DNA of 31,327 nucleotides from an uncultured Collinsella sp. (GTDB taxonomy: Bacteria > Actinomycetota > Coriobacteriia > Coriobacteriales > Coriobacteriaceae). The first letter of the stretch is position 1. Each line of letters begins with the position of its first letter. Position numbers and translations under genes: made by a program. The stretch spans positions 1 through 31,327 of the forward strand of contig URRJ01000004.1 of assembly GCA_900550205.1 (NCBI GenBank). The letters are read 5' to 3'. Of this stretch, positions 7,277 through 15,075 are shown piece after piece. The notes below the pieces were generated by a model, which did no database searches, was not told the DNA's origin, and saw nothing but the letters and a program-made list of their open reading frames with translations.

Positions 7277-7612
7277 TCAGATGAGGTTCTCGCCCAGGTT
7301 TTTGCCGCCGAGGATGTGCATGTGGAAGTGCATGACGGTCTGGCCGGCGTTGACGCCCTTGTTGGAGATGACGCGGAAACCGTCCTTCAGGCCCTTGACC
7401 TTGGCGACCTCCTGGATGGCATGAGCCATGGCGCCCATGGTCTCGGCGGGCACGTTGTCGGCGATGTCGCTGTAGTGCTTCTTGGGGATCACGAGCGTGT
7501 GGACCGGCGCCTGGGGATTGAGGTCGTCGAACGCGATGACCTGGTCGTCCTCATAGACAACGGTCGAGGGGATCTCGTGGTTGGCGATTTTGCAGAAGAT
7601 GCAATCACACAT
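7277..7612 (-). CDS. HIT-family nucleotide hydrolase
   Basis: A 111-residue protein of the histidine triad superfamily, HINT/HIT branch, which hydrolyses nucleoside phosphoramidates or related nucleotide conjugates in the cytoplasm. The active-site triad is H-F-H-M-H-I near residue 99. The N-terminal C-x-x-C (D-C-I-F-C-K-I) and the I-P-K-K-H-Y segment are typical. The start at 7612 is preferred over the in-frame ATG at 7630, because AAGGAA lies just upstream of 7612 and the protein then begins M-C-D-C-I-F-C like its relatives. It ends a run of minus-strand housekeeping genes and has its own terminator. Confidence 0.93.
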   Translation of the reverse strand: MCDCIFCKIANHEIPSTVVYEDDQVIAFDDLNPQAPVHTLVIPKKHYSDIADNVPAETMGAMAHAIQEVAKVKGLKDGFRVISNKGVNAGQTVMHFHMHILGGKNLGENLI

Positions 7613-7661
7613 GGTTGGTTCCTTTCTCACAGACCAAGGTAATTATATTTGGTCGGGATGG

Positions 7662-7928
7662 TTAGAACGAGAGGTTGTCGTCGGTGTTGGCGGCTTCGCC
7701 GTCGGCGAGCACGTCGTTGCCGTCGACGTCCTTAAGGAGCACCGAGACCTTCTGCTCGGCATCGGACAAGCGGGTACGCAGGCTCTTGAGGAGCTCGACG
7801 CCGCGGGTATAGCTCTCGAGCGACTCCTCGAGCTCCATATCGCCCGACTCCAGGCTGCGGATAATAAGTTCCAACTCCTGCGAAGCCTGCTTGTACGTAA
7901 GCTGCTCGACCGGGGTCTTCTCTGCCAT
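7662..7928 (-). CDS. xseB: Exodeoxyribonuclease VII small subunit
   Basis: An 88-residue helical protein that binds the large subunit of exonuclease VII, which degrades single-stranded DNA in repair. The core L-E-x-I-I-R-x-L-E-S-G-D-M-E-L-E-E-S-L is the family signature. The C-terminal 20 residues are acidic and probably disordered. AAAGGAAA lies upstream of the ATG. It follows xseA on the same strand with a 42-base gap, the usual order. Confidence 0.95.
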   Translation of the reverse strand: MAEKTPVEQLTYKQASQELELIIRSLESGDMELEESLESYTRGVELLKSLRTRLSDAEQKVSVLLKDVDGNDVLADGEAANTDDNLSF

Positions 7929-7970
7929 ATCTGTTTCCTTTCCTAAAGGTCTATCACTATGAAACGCGAA

Positions 7971-9422
7971 CTACTCGACCGTATCGACCGTTGCTGCCAC
8001 GTTGCCGTCTGCCATGCGCACACGAATGGCGTCGCCGGGCTTAAAGGTCTTGGCGCTCGTAGCCACACCATCATCGCTGTACGCGATGGAATAGCCGCGG
8101 GCAAGCACCTTGAGCGGCGACAGGGCATCGAGCGACGCGGCGGCTCGGCCCAGGTCGGACGCGGGTTTGCTGAGCATCGTACATCCCTGATGCTCCAGAC
8201 GGGAGCTTGCGAGCGTGAGCGCATGGCGCTTGCCATCGAGCCCCGAGGTGCTTGCAACCAGACGCTCGGGCAGGCGCTCAAAGTTGGAGCGGAATGTCCC
8301 GACCGAGCGCACTATGGCGCCCGACAGGCGATCGGCAGTCAGCGCAAGCTCAGACTCGCGACGCTCGACCATAAATGTGGGGTCATTGAGGCATGGGCGG
8401 CACGCAGCCGCATCAAGTGCATCGCCCAAGCGAGCCGTATAGGTACCCCAGGCACGGCGACCGCGCTGGTCGAGCATCTCCAAATCAACCTGATTCGACC
8501 CAATCATCGATGCCATCGCGGCGCCAAGACGCTGATGGCGTGCCTCGAGTACATCGGCTAACTCCGTCATAGCCGGCGCCACCGATTCTGCCGCCGCCGT
8601 GGGCGTGGAGGCGCGGCGGTCGCTCACCATGTCGCAAATCGAGGTATCGGGCTCATGTCCAATGCCGGTCACCACGGGCACAGGACAAGCCGCCACCGCG
8701 CGGGCAAGCTCCTCGTCATTAAAGGTCATGAGGTCCTCAAAGGAGCCGCCGCCACGCACCAGCAAAATACAGTCAGGCGCCGGCGTAATAGAAGCGGCGC
8801 GGCGCAGGCCCTCAATGAGCTCTGTCGGCGCACCCTCGCCTTGAACCTTGGCGCCCACGCAGACGAGCTCGACGAGCGGGTTGCGGCGGCGCAGTGTACG
8901 CTTGACGTCGTCGATTACGGCACCCGAAAGCGAGGTGACGACCGCCACGCGGGAGCAGAACACCGGGATGCGGCGCTTGCGCGCTTCGTCCATCAGGCCC
9001 TCGCGGCGCAGCTTTTCGGCCAGTTGTGCCACTTGTTGACGCAGCAGACCCTCCCCCGCCAGCGAAAACGAGCGAGCGACAAAGCTCATGCGGCCCGTGG
9101 CCTTATAGAGATTGAAGCTGCCCTTAAAGCTCACCTGCATGCCGTCGCGCAGATCGAACGTGCGCTTAAGATAGGCACCCTTCCAAATGATGCAGTCAAC
9201 GGCGGCCGAATCGTCCTTAATCTGGAAGTAGCAGTGGCCGCTTCGGGCATTGGGGCCACGGAAGCCCGTAACCTCGCCCAGGACGCTCAGCTGCGGAATG
9301 GCATCGAGCGCACCGGCAGCGATCTCTACCGCCTGGCTCACGCTGAGCTCCTTGTGCTCCTGCTCATCCGAACCGTCGAACTCGGCGGAAACGCTAGTGC
9401 CGGTTAGATTCCAGCCTGCCAC
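7971..9422 (-). CDS. xseA: Exodeoxyribonuclease VII large subunit
   Basis: The catalytic subunit of exonuclease VII, 483 residues. The N-terminal OB-fold shows L-S-V-S-Q-A-V and the G-E-V-T-G-F-R segment, then H-C-Y-F-Q-I-K-D. The exonuclease domain has the conserved V-V-T-S-x-x-G-A-V-I-D-D, V-R-G-G-G-S-F-E-D-L and G-I-G-H-E-P-D runs. A Ser/Ala-rich helical region and the C-terminal L-A-R-G-Y-S-I motif follow. The start is uncertain: GTG at 9422 sits four bases behind a strong AAAGGAGG, while an in-frame ATG at 9440 has only a distant GGAG and would add six residues that encode this very site. Co-transcribed with xseB. Confidence 0.95.
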   Translation of the reverse strand: MAGWNLTGTSVSAEFDGSDEQEHKELSVSQAVEIAAGALDAIPQLSVLGEVTGFRGPNARSGHCYFQIKDDSAAVDCIIWKGAYLKRTFDLRDGMQVSFKGSFNLYKATGRMSFVARSFSLAGEGLLRQQVAQLAEKLRREGLMDEARKRRIPVFCSRVAVVTSLSGAVIDDVKRTLRRRNPLVELVCVGAKVQGEGAPTELIEGLRRAASITPAPDCILLVRGGGSFEDLMTFNDEELARAVAACPVPVVTGIGHEPDTSICDMVSDRRASTPTAAAESVAPAMTELADVLEARHQRLGAAMASMIGSNQVDLEMLDQRGRRAWGTYTARLGDALDAAACRPCLNDPTFMVERRESELALTADRLSGAIVRSVGTFRSNFERLPERLVASTSGLDGKRHALTLASSRLEHQGCTMLSKPASDLGRAAASLDALSPLKVLARGYSIAYSDDGVATSAKTFKPGDAIRVRMADGNVAATVDTVE

Positions 9423-9491
9423 GCAGCCTCCTTTCGTCATCGTGCACAGAGGCTCCGGCCCCGTGCGAATTCAAGTCCAACACATAGTACA

Positions 9492-9521
9492 GCGCCGCGG
9501 GGACACAAATCTCCGCGGCGC
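9492..9521. terminator. GC-rich hairpin between the zinc peptidase and xseA
   Basis: A perfect 9-bp stem (9492-9500 with 9513-9521) and 12-base loop just beyond the stop of the zinc peptidase. There is no T-run on either strand, so it is at best a weak terminator. Confidence 0.4.
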
Positions 9522-9537
9522 CTGTCAAGCCAATTTG

Positions 9538-10242
9538 TTATCGGTTGGAGTTTCTGTTGTAGCGAGCCATCAGGTAGAGCAGCTGAATAATCGAAGTGAG
9601 CGCTGCGGCCACATAGGTAAGCGCAGCTGCTGTCAGGACCTTCTTGGCACCGTTGACCTGCTTGGAGCTCATGCCCGACTGCTCGATATACGCCACGGCG
9701 CGGCGGCTGGCATCAATCTCGACCGGCAGCGTAACGAGCTGGAACAGTACGCTAAACGAGAAGAAGATCAACGCAAGGGTTGTGAGCCCGGCAATGTTCA
9801 TGAACAGGCCCATAAGCAGCACGATCGTCCAGGTGTTCTGGGTAAAGTTGACGACCGGCACGAGGGCAGTGCGCACCTTCATCATGGCGTAACCGCTTTG
9901 GCGCTGGGCGGCATGGCCCGCCTCGTGACAGGCGACGGCAACGCTTGCGACCGAACCGCCCGAACGGTTGGCATCCGACAGATACAGGTTGTTATCCTGC
10001 GGGTTGTAATGATCGGTGAGCTCACCGGCGACACCCTTGATGCCCACGGCATTGCAGCCGTTGGCGTCGAGCATGCGGCGCGCGACCGTAGCACCCGTGT
10101 CGCCGTCCGAACGAACCATGGACCAGGTTTTATACGTCGAGTTGATATAGCTCTGCGCGGCAAGACCGAGCACTGTGCAAACAAGGACAACCAGCAGGTA
10201 CAGCGGGTCGATGCCAAAGCCGTATCCATAGTAATAGGGCAT
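9538..10242 (-). CDS. YugP-type membrane zinc metallopeptidase
   Basis: A 234-residue integral membrane protein of the neutral zinc metallopeptidase family typified by Bacillus YugP; its physiological substrate is not known. The zinc site is H-E-A-G-H near residue 106, in the context V-A-V-A-C-H-E-A-G-H-A-A-Q. One hydrophobic segment lies at about residues 13-31, two in the middle (about 125-170) and one near the C-terminus. The N-terminus is Tyr/Gly-rich (P-Y-Y-Y-G-Y-G), common in this family. GGAGG stands seven bases ahead of the ATG. It lies between xseA and rnd on the same strand. Confidence 0.9.
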   Translation of the reverse strand: MPYYYGYGFGIDPLYLLVVLVCTVLGLAAQSYINSTYKTWSMVRSDGDTGATVARRMLDANGCNAVGIKGVAGELTDHYNPQDNNLYLSDANRSGGSVASVAVACHEAGHAAQRQSGYAMMKVRTALVPVVNFTQNTWTIVLLMGLFMNIAGLTTLALIFFSFSVLFQLVTLPVEIDASRRAVAYIEQSGMSSKQVNGAKKVLTAAALTYVAAALTSIIQLLYLMARYNRNSNR

Positions 10243-10306
10243 ACGAATTCCTCCGAATCGAGTTACACGTTGGAGGCATTCTACCCACTCAAACGGCTAG
10301 GCTTCC

Positions 10307-11443
10307 TTACAGCAATTCAATTTTGCCATCTTTGACCGTCAACCCCATGTTGCCCGAGAGCAAATCGTCCAGGCGCGAGCCCACAAGCTCAAAACGCCAA
10401 CCTTCGCGCAAGCGGCTTTGCTCGGGATGCTCAATATAGTCGGCCAGGTCATCGCGCGAGGCAATAACCGAGGTCGCAACGCCCGAGCGCTCGGCAACCA
10501 GGCGAATAAGCGCATACATAAGGTCGGTCACGCTCTCCAGCTCCGGAGAGATCTGGCGATGCCCGCGCACCAAGAGCGGCAGGCGATCATGCGGACAGCT
10601 CGCACCGTGCTTGATGGCCATGAGTGCGCCGTCCACGTCGCGCTCCCCCAGCTGATCGGTACCGCGGATGCTACGGAACTCCTCGACACGCACGGGATTG
10701 CGCTTGACGAGCGCCAGCAGCGTATCGTCGGACATGACCCACTTGCGCGGGATGTTGCGCCGCTCGGCGCGGTCCTCACGCCAGGCGGCAAGCTCGCGCG
10801 CAATGCCCAGCTGATGGCGGCTGCACGAATTGATGCGCTTGACCTTGCGGAATGCTTCATGGCGGTCAGCGCGGTAGTGCGACTCGTCGGCCAGAGGACG
10901 CAACTCGTCGAGCACCCAATCCACACGGCCCAGCTCGCGCAGGCGGCTCATCATCTCGGTATAGGCAACGATCAGATACTTGACGTCATCGATCGCGTAC
11001 TCAATCTGTTTATCAGTCAGCGGGCGGCGCGACCAGTCGGTCAGCGACTCGGTCTTAGGCAACGAAACGCCGCAGAACGTCTGCACGAGCGCACCGTAGG
11101 AAATCTGCTGGCGCTCGCCCAAAAAGGCGGCGGCGACCTGCGTGTCAAAAATCGGACGCGGCAGCGCGCCCACGGTGTGGAGCATGACCTCCATATCCTG
11201 CGAGCAGGCGTGGAAGACCTTGGTCACGCTCTCGTCGGCCATGAGTTCGGCCAAGGGAGACAGGTCGTCGATCACCAGCGGATCGACCGCGACGCTCTCG
11301 GCAGGGGTGGCAATCTGAACCAGGCACAGGCGTGGATGGAACGTGCGCTCGCGCAAAAACTCGGTATCGACGGCAATCGCGTCAAACTCACGGGCGCGCT
11401 GGCAAAAGTCGAGTAGAGCCTGATGTGTGGAAATGTACATATC
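10307..11443 (-). CDS. rnd: Ribonuclease D
   Basis: A 3'-5' exoribonuclease of the DEDD superfamily that trims tRNA precursors and other stable RNAs. From the start at 11443 it has 378 residues. The exonuclease motifs are visible in order: D-T-E-F near residue 26, H-A-C-S-Q-D-M-E, and Y-A-I-D-D-V, the tyrosine variant (DEDDy). The HRDC domain follows (R-E-L-A-A-W-R-E-D-R-A, then P-R-K-W-V). The ATG at 11443 gives the usual short N-terminus (M-Y-I-S-T-H-Q-A); an in-frame start at 11476 would add 11 atypical residues. The ribosome binding site is weak at either. Diverges from the lipid kinase gene. Confidence 0.93.
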   Translation of the reverse strand, partial: DMYISTHQALLDFCQRAREFDAIAVDTEFLRERTFHPRLCLVQIATPAESVAVDPLVIDDLSPLAELMADESVTKVFHACSQDMEVMLHTVGALPRPIFDTQVAAAFLGERQQISYGALVQTFCGVSLPKTESLTDWSRRPLTDKQIEYAIDDVKYLIVAYTEMMSRLRELGRVDWVLDELRPLADESHYRADRHEAFRKVKRINSCSRHQLGIARELAAWREDRAERRNIPRKWVMSDDTLLALVKRNPVRVEEFRSIRGTDQLGERDVDGALMAIKHGASCPHDRLPLLVRGHRQISPELESVTDLMYALIRLVAERSGVATSVIASRDDLADYIEHPEQSRLREGWRFELVGSRLDDLLSGNMGLTVKDGKIELL

Positions 11444-11538
11444 AACCCATCGAATAAGGTTAGGCCCGAAAAACACGGGTAGGATATCGGCATTGCTCTA
11501 CAACTATACTCGGTTAGTCACAGAACGGGAACGTAAGT

Positions 11539-12456
11539 ATGCGCTGCCTCATCATCCACAACCCGGCATCGGGCCCCAGCTCCGATGAAATCTTCGCATT
11601 CACGCACGCCCTTGCACAGGGCGGCGACGAGGTCGTGATGCGCTTTATCGGCGATGGCATGGAGCCCGAGGATGCCGTGGCGGATGTGCGCGAGTTCGAT
11701 CGCGTGGTGATTTCGGGCGGCGACGGCACCGTCTCCAACGTGCTCGACCAGATGCGCGGATGCGGCGTCCCCACGCTCGTCTTCCCCTCCGGCACGGCCT
11801 GCCTATTCTTCAACAACATCGGCAATGCGCCCGAGGCGGCGGCGCTCGCCAAGGCCTGCCGCGACGGCCGCACCGTCAAGGCGGATATGGGTGAGCTCTT
11901 TTGGCTCGACGAGAACGGCAACGAAAAGCGCCACGGCTTCATCATCATCGCCGGCTCGGGCTACGATGCCGAGATCATGATGAAGGCCGCCCCCACCAAA
12001 AACGACATCGGCGAGATCGCCTACTTCCTCTCCGCGCTCGCCACGCCCAACCCCACGGTGGCGCACTTTACGATTGAGCATGACGGCATTGTCGAGGAAC
12101 TCGATGGCATCTGCTGCATGGCAGGCAACACCTCAGTCATCCAAAACGACATCAACCTATTCCCCGACTGTCGCATGAACGACGGCATGGTCGATATCGC
12201 AGTCATCGAGCCCGTAAAAACCGTGCAGCTGCTCCCGACCGTGATCACCGCCGCACTCGATCCCGCCGGCAAGGTGCTCGGCCGTCCGCAGTTCAAAATC
12301 ATCCAGACCAAAGAAGCCAAGATCACCTGCACCCCGTCGCTGGGTATGCAGTTCGATGGCGAAATCATCTCCAGCAACTCGGGCGTCTTTGGAGCCCGCG
12401 CACTTCCGCAATGCCTCGACCTCATCGTCGACGAATTTTCACCGCTCGGTAAATAG
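11539..12456 (+). CDS. Diacylglycerol/lipid kinase-like protein
   Basis: A 305-residue protein of the DAGK catalytic family (DgkB/YegS type), which phosphorylates lipids such as diacylglycerol or related substrates. The N-terminus I-I-H-N-P-A-S-G is the family opening, and the nucleotide-binding G-G-D-G-T lies at residues 60-64. The usual P-x-G-T-x-N-D-F segment reads P-S-G-T-A-C-L-F-F-N-N, so the Asn-Asp of classical members is displaced. The C-terminal F-D-G-E matches the family's last conserved turn. A -10-like TATACT lies at 11505-11510. A 30-codon gene follows nine bases after the stop with a strong ribosome binding site, so the two are surely co-transcribed. Lipid specificity is not readable. 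Confidence 0.8.
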   Translation: MRCLIIHNPASGPSSDEIFAFTHALAQGGDEVVMRFIGDGMEPEDAVADVREFDRVVISGGDGTVSNVLDQMRGCGVPTLVFPSGTACLFFNNIGNAPEAAALAKACRDGRTVKADMGELFWLDENGNEKRHGFIIIAGSGYDAEIMMKAAPTKNDIGEIAYFLSALATPNPTVAHFTIEHDGIVEELDGICCMAGNTSVIQNDINLFPDCRMNDGMVDIAVIEPVKTVQLLPTVITAALDPAGKVLGRPQFKIIQTKEAKITCTPSLGMQFDGEIISSNSGVFGARALPQCLDLIVDEFSPLGK

Positions 12457-12465
12457 GAGGACCCC

Positions 12466-12558
12466 ATGAACGACAATCCCCTGCTCGGCTTTATCATCAT
12501 CGTTCTGGCCATGCTCGTCGGTTATGCGATTAACGTAATCCACCGCCGGAAGAAGTAA
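12466..12558 (+). CDS. 30-residue single-span membrane microprotein
   Basis: Starts at ATG 12466 with AGGAGG five bases ahead and ends at TAA 12556-12558. It encodes a short polar N-terminus (M-N-D-N-P), about 18 hydrophobic residues from L-L-G-F to I-N-V-I, and the basic tail H-R-R-K-K. That is a textbook single transmembrane helix with positive charges after the span. It lies nine bases behind the lipid-kinase-like gene and just ahead of a terminator, so it is the last gene of that transcript. Function unknown; a membrane partner or regulator of the kinase-like protein is a guess from position only. Confidence 0.75.
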   Translation: MNDNPLLGFIIIVLAMLVGYAINVIHRRKK

Positions 12559-12591
12559 TTCCACATTGGTATGATATTCATCCAATACTTG

Positions 12592-12632
12592 AATCCCCCA
12601 CTGTTGATGCATTTGTCAAACAGCGGGGGATT
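12592..12632 (+). terminator. Terminator of the lipid kinase operon
   Basis: Bases 12592-12605 pair with 12619-12632 (13 of 14) around a 13-base loop, followed by ATCTTTG. A second weaker hairpin (12650-12656 with 12682-12688) follows, ahead of TTTATTTAAG. Confidence 0.75.
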
Positions 12633-12726
12633 ATCTTTGCACCCTGTGCAAGACGCTTTATTCAGGTACAGTAATTGCAGGGCGTCTTTATTTAAGTAAA
12701 GCTACATAATGAGTATTCTTATCCGC

Positions 12727-12782
12727 TCATCGCATATTCTAGGACGTTCATCGAGTATTTCATCGAAATAGATGAATACTCT
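12727..12782 (+). promoter_or_regulatory. Possible operator repeats upstream of the C69 dipeptidase
   Basis: TCATCG occurs at 12727, 12748 and 12760; the first two head related 13-base units (TCATCGCATATTC and TCATCGAGTATTT) 21 bases apart, two helical turns. Bases 12753-12782 also form an imperfect hairpin (gagtat..tcatc with gatga..atactc). The 12559-12865 gap otherwise holds the terminators above and no coding signal. Confidence 0.35.
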
Positions 12783-12865
12783 TTAGACTTCCGATAGGCT
12801 AATAGATGTATTTATTAGCTGAAATCCTGCACGGTTCCGCGGGGTTTCAACGGTTGGGAGGGATT

Positions 12866-14668
12866 ATGAGGTTTACTCATCCTGTCAACACGCTCAAAAA
12901 GCTCGGCTGCGGCCTTGCGTTTGGAGCAGCGGCCATCATGGCCATGCCGACTTCGGCACTCGCCTGCACCCAGATCTACATGGGCAGCAAGCTCACGGCA
13001 GACGGCAACACATACTACGGCCGTTCCGAGGACTTCGGTCCACGCTATGTTAAGCACTTTGGCATTGAGCCCGCACACAAGGACGGCAACGAGTACACCT
13101 CGGTCGAGTCCGGTTTTGAGTACAAGTCCAAGGGCACAACCTACCGCTACACCTTCGTTCGCGACAACCCCTCGCAGTGGGAAGATCGCTACGACGCATA
13201 TTCCGAGGCAGGCATCAACGAGAAGGGCGTCTCCTGCTCTGCCACGTTAAGCACCTCCTATAACGAGAAGGCCGAAGAGGCCGACCCCATCACCGAGGAG
13301 ACTGGCATTGGCGAGTACAGCTATGCCAGCGTCATCCTGGGCGAGAGTGCCACGGCCCGCGAGGGCGTCGAGCTCATCGGCAGCCTGGTCGACGAGCAAG
13401 GCGTCTGTTCCAATGATCAGATCATCATCGCCGACAGCACCGAGACTTGGCTGTTCGCCGCGCTTTCCGGCCATCAGTGGATTGCCATGAAGCTCGCCGA
13501 TGACATCGCCTCGCTCAACCCCAACATCGGCAACCTCACCTATAACGTCGACCTCGATGACACCGAGAACTGTCTCCATTCCGAGGGCATCGAGTCCATG
13601 CCTAAGGAGAAGGGCTTTGCCGAGTACACCGACGGCAAGTTCGATGTCGCCAAAACCTACGGCGAGGAAATCGGCGAGGCCGGTATGCACCAGTGGTCTC
13701 GCTATATCCAGGGCCGCGATTACTTCATGGCTCCGCTTGCCGAGGGCACCGACTACGAGATCGTCAAGGACGAGCGCGAAGACGCTCGCGCCACGACCGG
13801 CGCCCTGGTCCACGAGATGCAACCGCTGTTCTTCCAGCCCGGCAAGTCCGACTGGAACACCTTTGAGATGATCCGCAGCTTCGCTGCTCGCGGCGAGAAT
13901 GTCGCCGGCCTCAACGCCAACACCGACGGCGCCTATGCCATCGGCTCCAACCGCAACACCGAGATCCATACCTTCCAAATCCGTCAGGGCATGGATCCCG
14001 AGATCGCGACCATCCAGTGGGAGATGCTCTCCAACGCCGAGTTCTCCGTCGCCATCCCCCTCTACTCCGCACTGCTCACCGAGGTCAGTCCCTACTTTAG
14101 CGATCAGGATGTCTCCTTCGATCATTGCGAAGAGGAAGACGTCGTGAACAACGAGGAGCCCAAGAACTCCATCAACTACGTCCTCATGGACATCAACACG
14201 CTCGCCTATGAGAACCGTGACCACTGCGCCACCGGCGTCCGCGCCTATCTCGACGCCCTGCAAAAGGAGCTCATCGAGCAGAACCTGACCGTCGACGAGG
14301 CCATGCAGGCCGCTGAGGGCACCGAGGCCCGCACCGCCCTGGCCAACAAGGCCGGCAAGGCTGCCACCAAGAACACCTACGTCAAGTGCAAGGCCATGCT
14401 CGAGGAAATGCGCGACTACCTCAAGGAGGAGGATTTCTCCGAGGAGTTCGTCCCGAGTGACTACGATGCCGACAACGACTGCCTGGTCGAGTCCATCACC
14501 TACGCCGACGAGGCGCTCTCCGATGAGGACGTAGCCGAGCCCGAGGTCGAGAAGGAAGAGGCCACCGAGGAGGAGTCCGAGGGCAACAACATGGCCGCCA
14601 TGGCCGTTGGCGCCGTCGTCATCATCGGTGTCTGTGGCTTCGTAATCTATCGTCGCAAGAAGGCCTAA
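12866..14668 (+). CDS. Secreted, membrane-anchored C69-family dipeptidase
   Basis: A 600-residue N-terminal-nucleophile hydrolase of peptidase family C69 (dipeptidase A type), releasing dipeptides from peptides at the cell surface. A signal peptide spans residues 1-33 (basic N-terminus, hydrophobic core L-A-F-G-A-A-A-I-M-A) and ends S-A-L-A, so Cys34 becomes the N-terminal nucleophile (C-T-Q-I-Y-M-G). The conserved G-R-S-E-D-F-G follows. The last 80 residues form an acidic stalk (many Glu), then one transmembrane helix and the tail Y-R-R-K-K-A, so the enzyme is anchored at its C-terminus; no LPXTG is present. The start at 12866 is chosen for GGGAGGG upstream; an in-frame ATG at 12806 lacks a site. 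S-A-L-A-C resembles a weak lipobox, but lipidation would block the nucleophile. Confidence 0.88.
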   Translation: MRFTHPVNTLKKLGCGLAFGAAAIMAMPTSALACTQIYMGSKLTADGNTYYGRSEDFGPRYVKHFGIEPAHKDGNEYTSVESGFEYKSKGTTYRYTFVRDNPSQWEDRYDAYSEAGINEKGVSCSATLSTSYNEKAEEADPITEETGIGEYSYASVILGESATAREGVELIGSLVDEQGVCSNDQIIIADSTETWLFAALSGHQWIAMKLADDIASLNPNIGNLTYNVDLDDTENCLHSEGIESMPKEKGFAEYTDGKFDVAKTYGEEIGEAGMHQWSRYIQGRDYFMAPLAEGTDYEIVKDEREDARATTGALVHEMQPLFFQPGKSDWNTFEMIRSFAARGENVAGLNANTDGAYAIGSNRNTEIHTFQIRQGMDPEIATIQWEMLSNAEFSVAIPLYSALLTEVSPYFSDQDVSFDHCEEEDVVNNEEPKNSINYVLMDINTLAYENRDHCATGVRAYLDALQKELIEQNLTVDEAMQAAEGTEARTALANKAGKAATKNTYVKCKAMLEEMRDYLKEEDFSEEFVPSDYDADNDCLVESITYADEALSDEDVAEPEVEKEEATEEESEGNNMAAMAVGAVVIIGVCGFVIYRRKKA

Positions 14669-14687
14669 GGCCCTGAAACCCTAAGGC

Positions 14688-14719
14688 GCGGGCGGGATGG
14701 CGCAGGTCGCCCCGCCCGC
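14688..14719 (+). terminator. Terminator hairpin after the C69 dipeptidase
   Basis: A perfect 9-bp GC stem (14688-14696 with 14711-14719) lies 20 bases beyond the stop. CTCTTTTG follows eleven bases later, so termination is plausible but not ideal. A second perfect 9-bp hairpin (14756-14764 with 14768-14776) lies just before the next promoter. Confidence 0.5.
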
Positions 14720-14795
14720 TCAGCCTGCTCTTTTGACCGGTGGGAAACCCGCCTGAAATCTTTTCAAAAAAGATTTCCCCGCAAACACTTTGCTG

Positions 14796-14804
14796 TGCTA
14801 TAGT
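14796..14804 (+). promoter_or_regulatory. Extended -10 promoter of the tryptophan ECF operon
   Basis: TGC-TATAGT is an extended -10 box; no good -35 is seen. Transcription would start near 14811, giving about 52 bases before the leader peptide. Confidence 0.5.
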
Positions 14805-14862
14805 GCAGCGCAACAGCAACAAGGTGCGACCGCGCCATGGCATCGCGAAAGGAGCCACCAAC

Positions 14863-14931
14863 ATGAAGAACACGATGAAGTCCCTCAACAACTGGTGGTG
14901 GCGTGATGCGAATACGATCGGTCGACAGTGA
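14863..14931 (+). CDS. Tryptophan leader peptide (22 codons, three Trp in a row)
   Basis: An ATG at 14863 with AAAGGAG eight bases upstream opens a 22-codon frame ending in TGA at 14929-14931. Codons 11-13 (14893-14901) are TGG-TGG-TGG, in the context Asn-Asn-Trp-Trp-Trp-Arg-Asp. Three consecutive codons for the rarest amino acid, in a tiny well-initiated gene, with a strong terminator 35 bases beyond its stop codon, is the layout of trpL-type leader peptides. The peptide itself probably has no function; ribosome position on it would sense charged tRNA-Trp. It precedes two TrpP-like transporter genes. Confidence 0.85.
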   Translation: MKNTMKSLNNWWWRDANTIGRQ

Positions 14932-14999
14932 GTCCCTCACGCCTGTTTTTACGCTCTAGGTGATTGAAAGGCCTCCGGTTTCGACCGGGGGCCTTTTTC
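14900..14999 (+). promoter_or_regulatory. Tryptophan attenuator with terminator and competing pairings
   Basis: The terminator is a 13-bp stem (14967-14979 with 14984-14996, one G-U) closed by a TTCG tetraloop and ending in TTTTTCT. Two competing pairings are visible. First, 14900-14906 (ggcgtga, overlapping the last Trp codon) with 14937-14943 (tcacgcc). Second, 14919-14925 (cggtcga, just before the leader stop) with 14981-14987 (tcgaccg, in the terminator loop and 3' arm). A ribosome stalled at the Trp codons would leave 14919-14925 free to break the terminator; a ribosome reaching the TGA would cover it and let the terminator form. The structures are read directly; the mechanism is inferred. 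Confidence 0.75.
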
Positions 15000-15075
15000 T
15001 ATCTCGAGCCCGATCGCATTCGCATCACGCGCCTCCGCTTTTCTCTTGCACTCCCATTCCGAAAGGATTTTCACC

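Noticed and set aside
12866..12967. Lipoprotein signal in the C69 dipeptidase
   Set aside because: S-A-L-A-C lacks Leu at -3 and the Cys is the expected N-terminal nucleophile; a C-terminal membrane helix already anchors the protein.
14380..14668. LPXTG sortase anchor at the C-terminus of the dipeptidase
   Set aside because: There is a hydrophobic span and basic tail, but no LPXTG-like motif before it.
14811..15075. T-box leader for tryptophan
   Set aside because: The Trp-codon leader peptide and compact terminator explain the region; no T-box consensus or specifier-loop architecture is visible.
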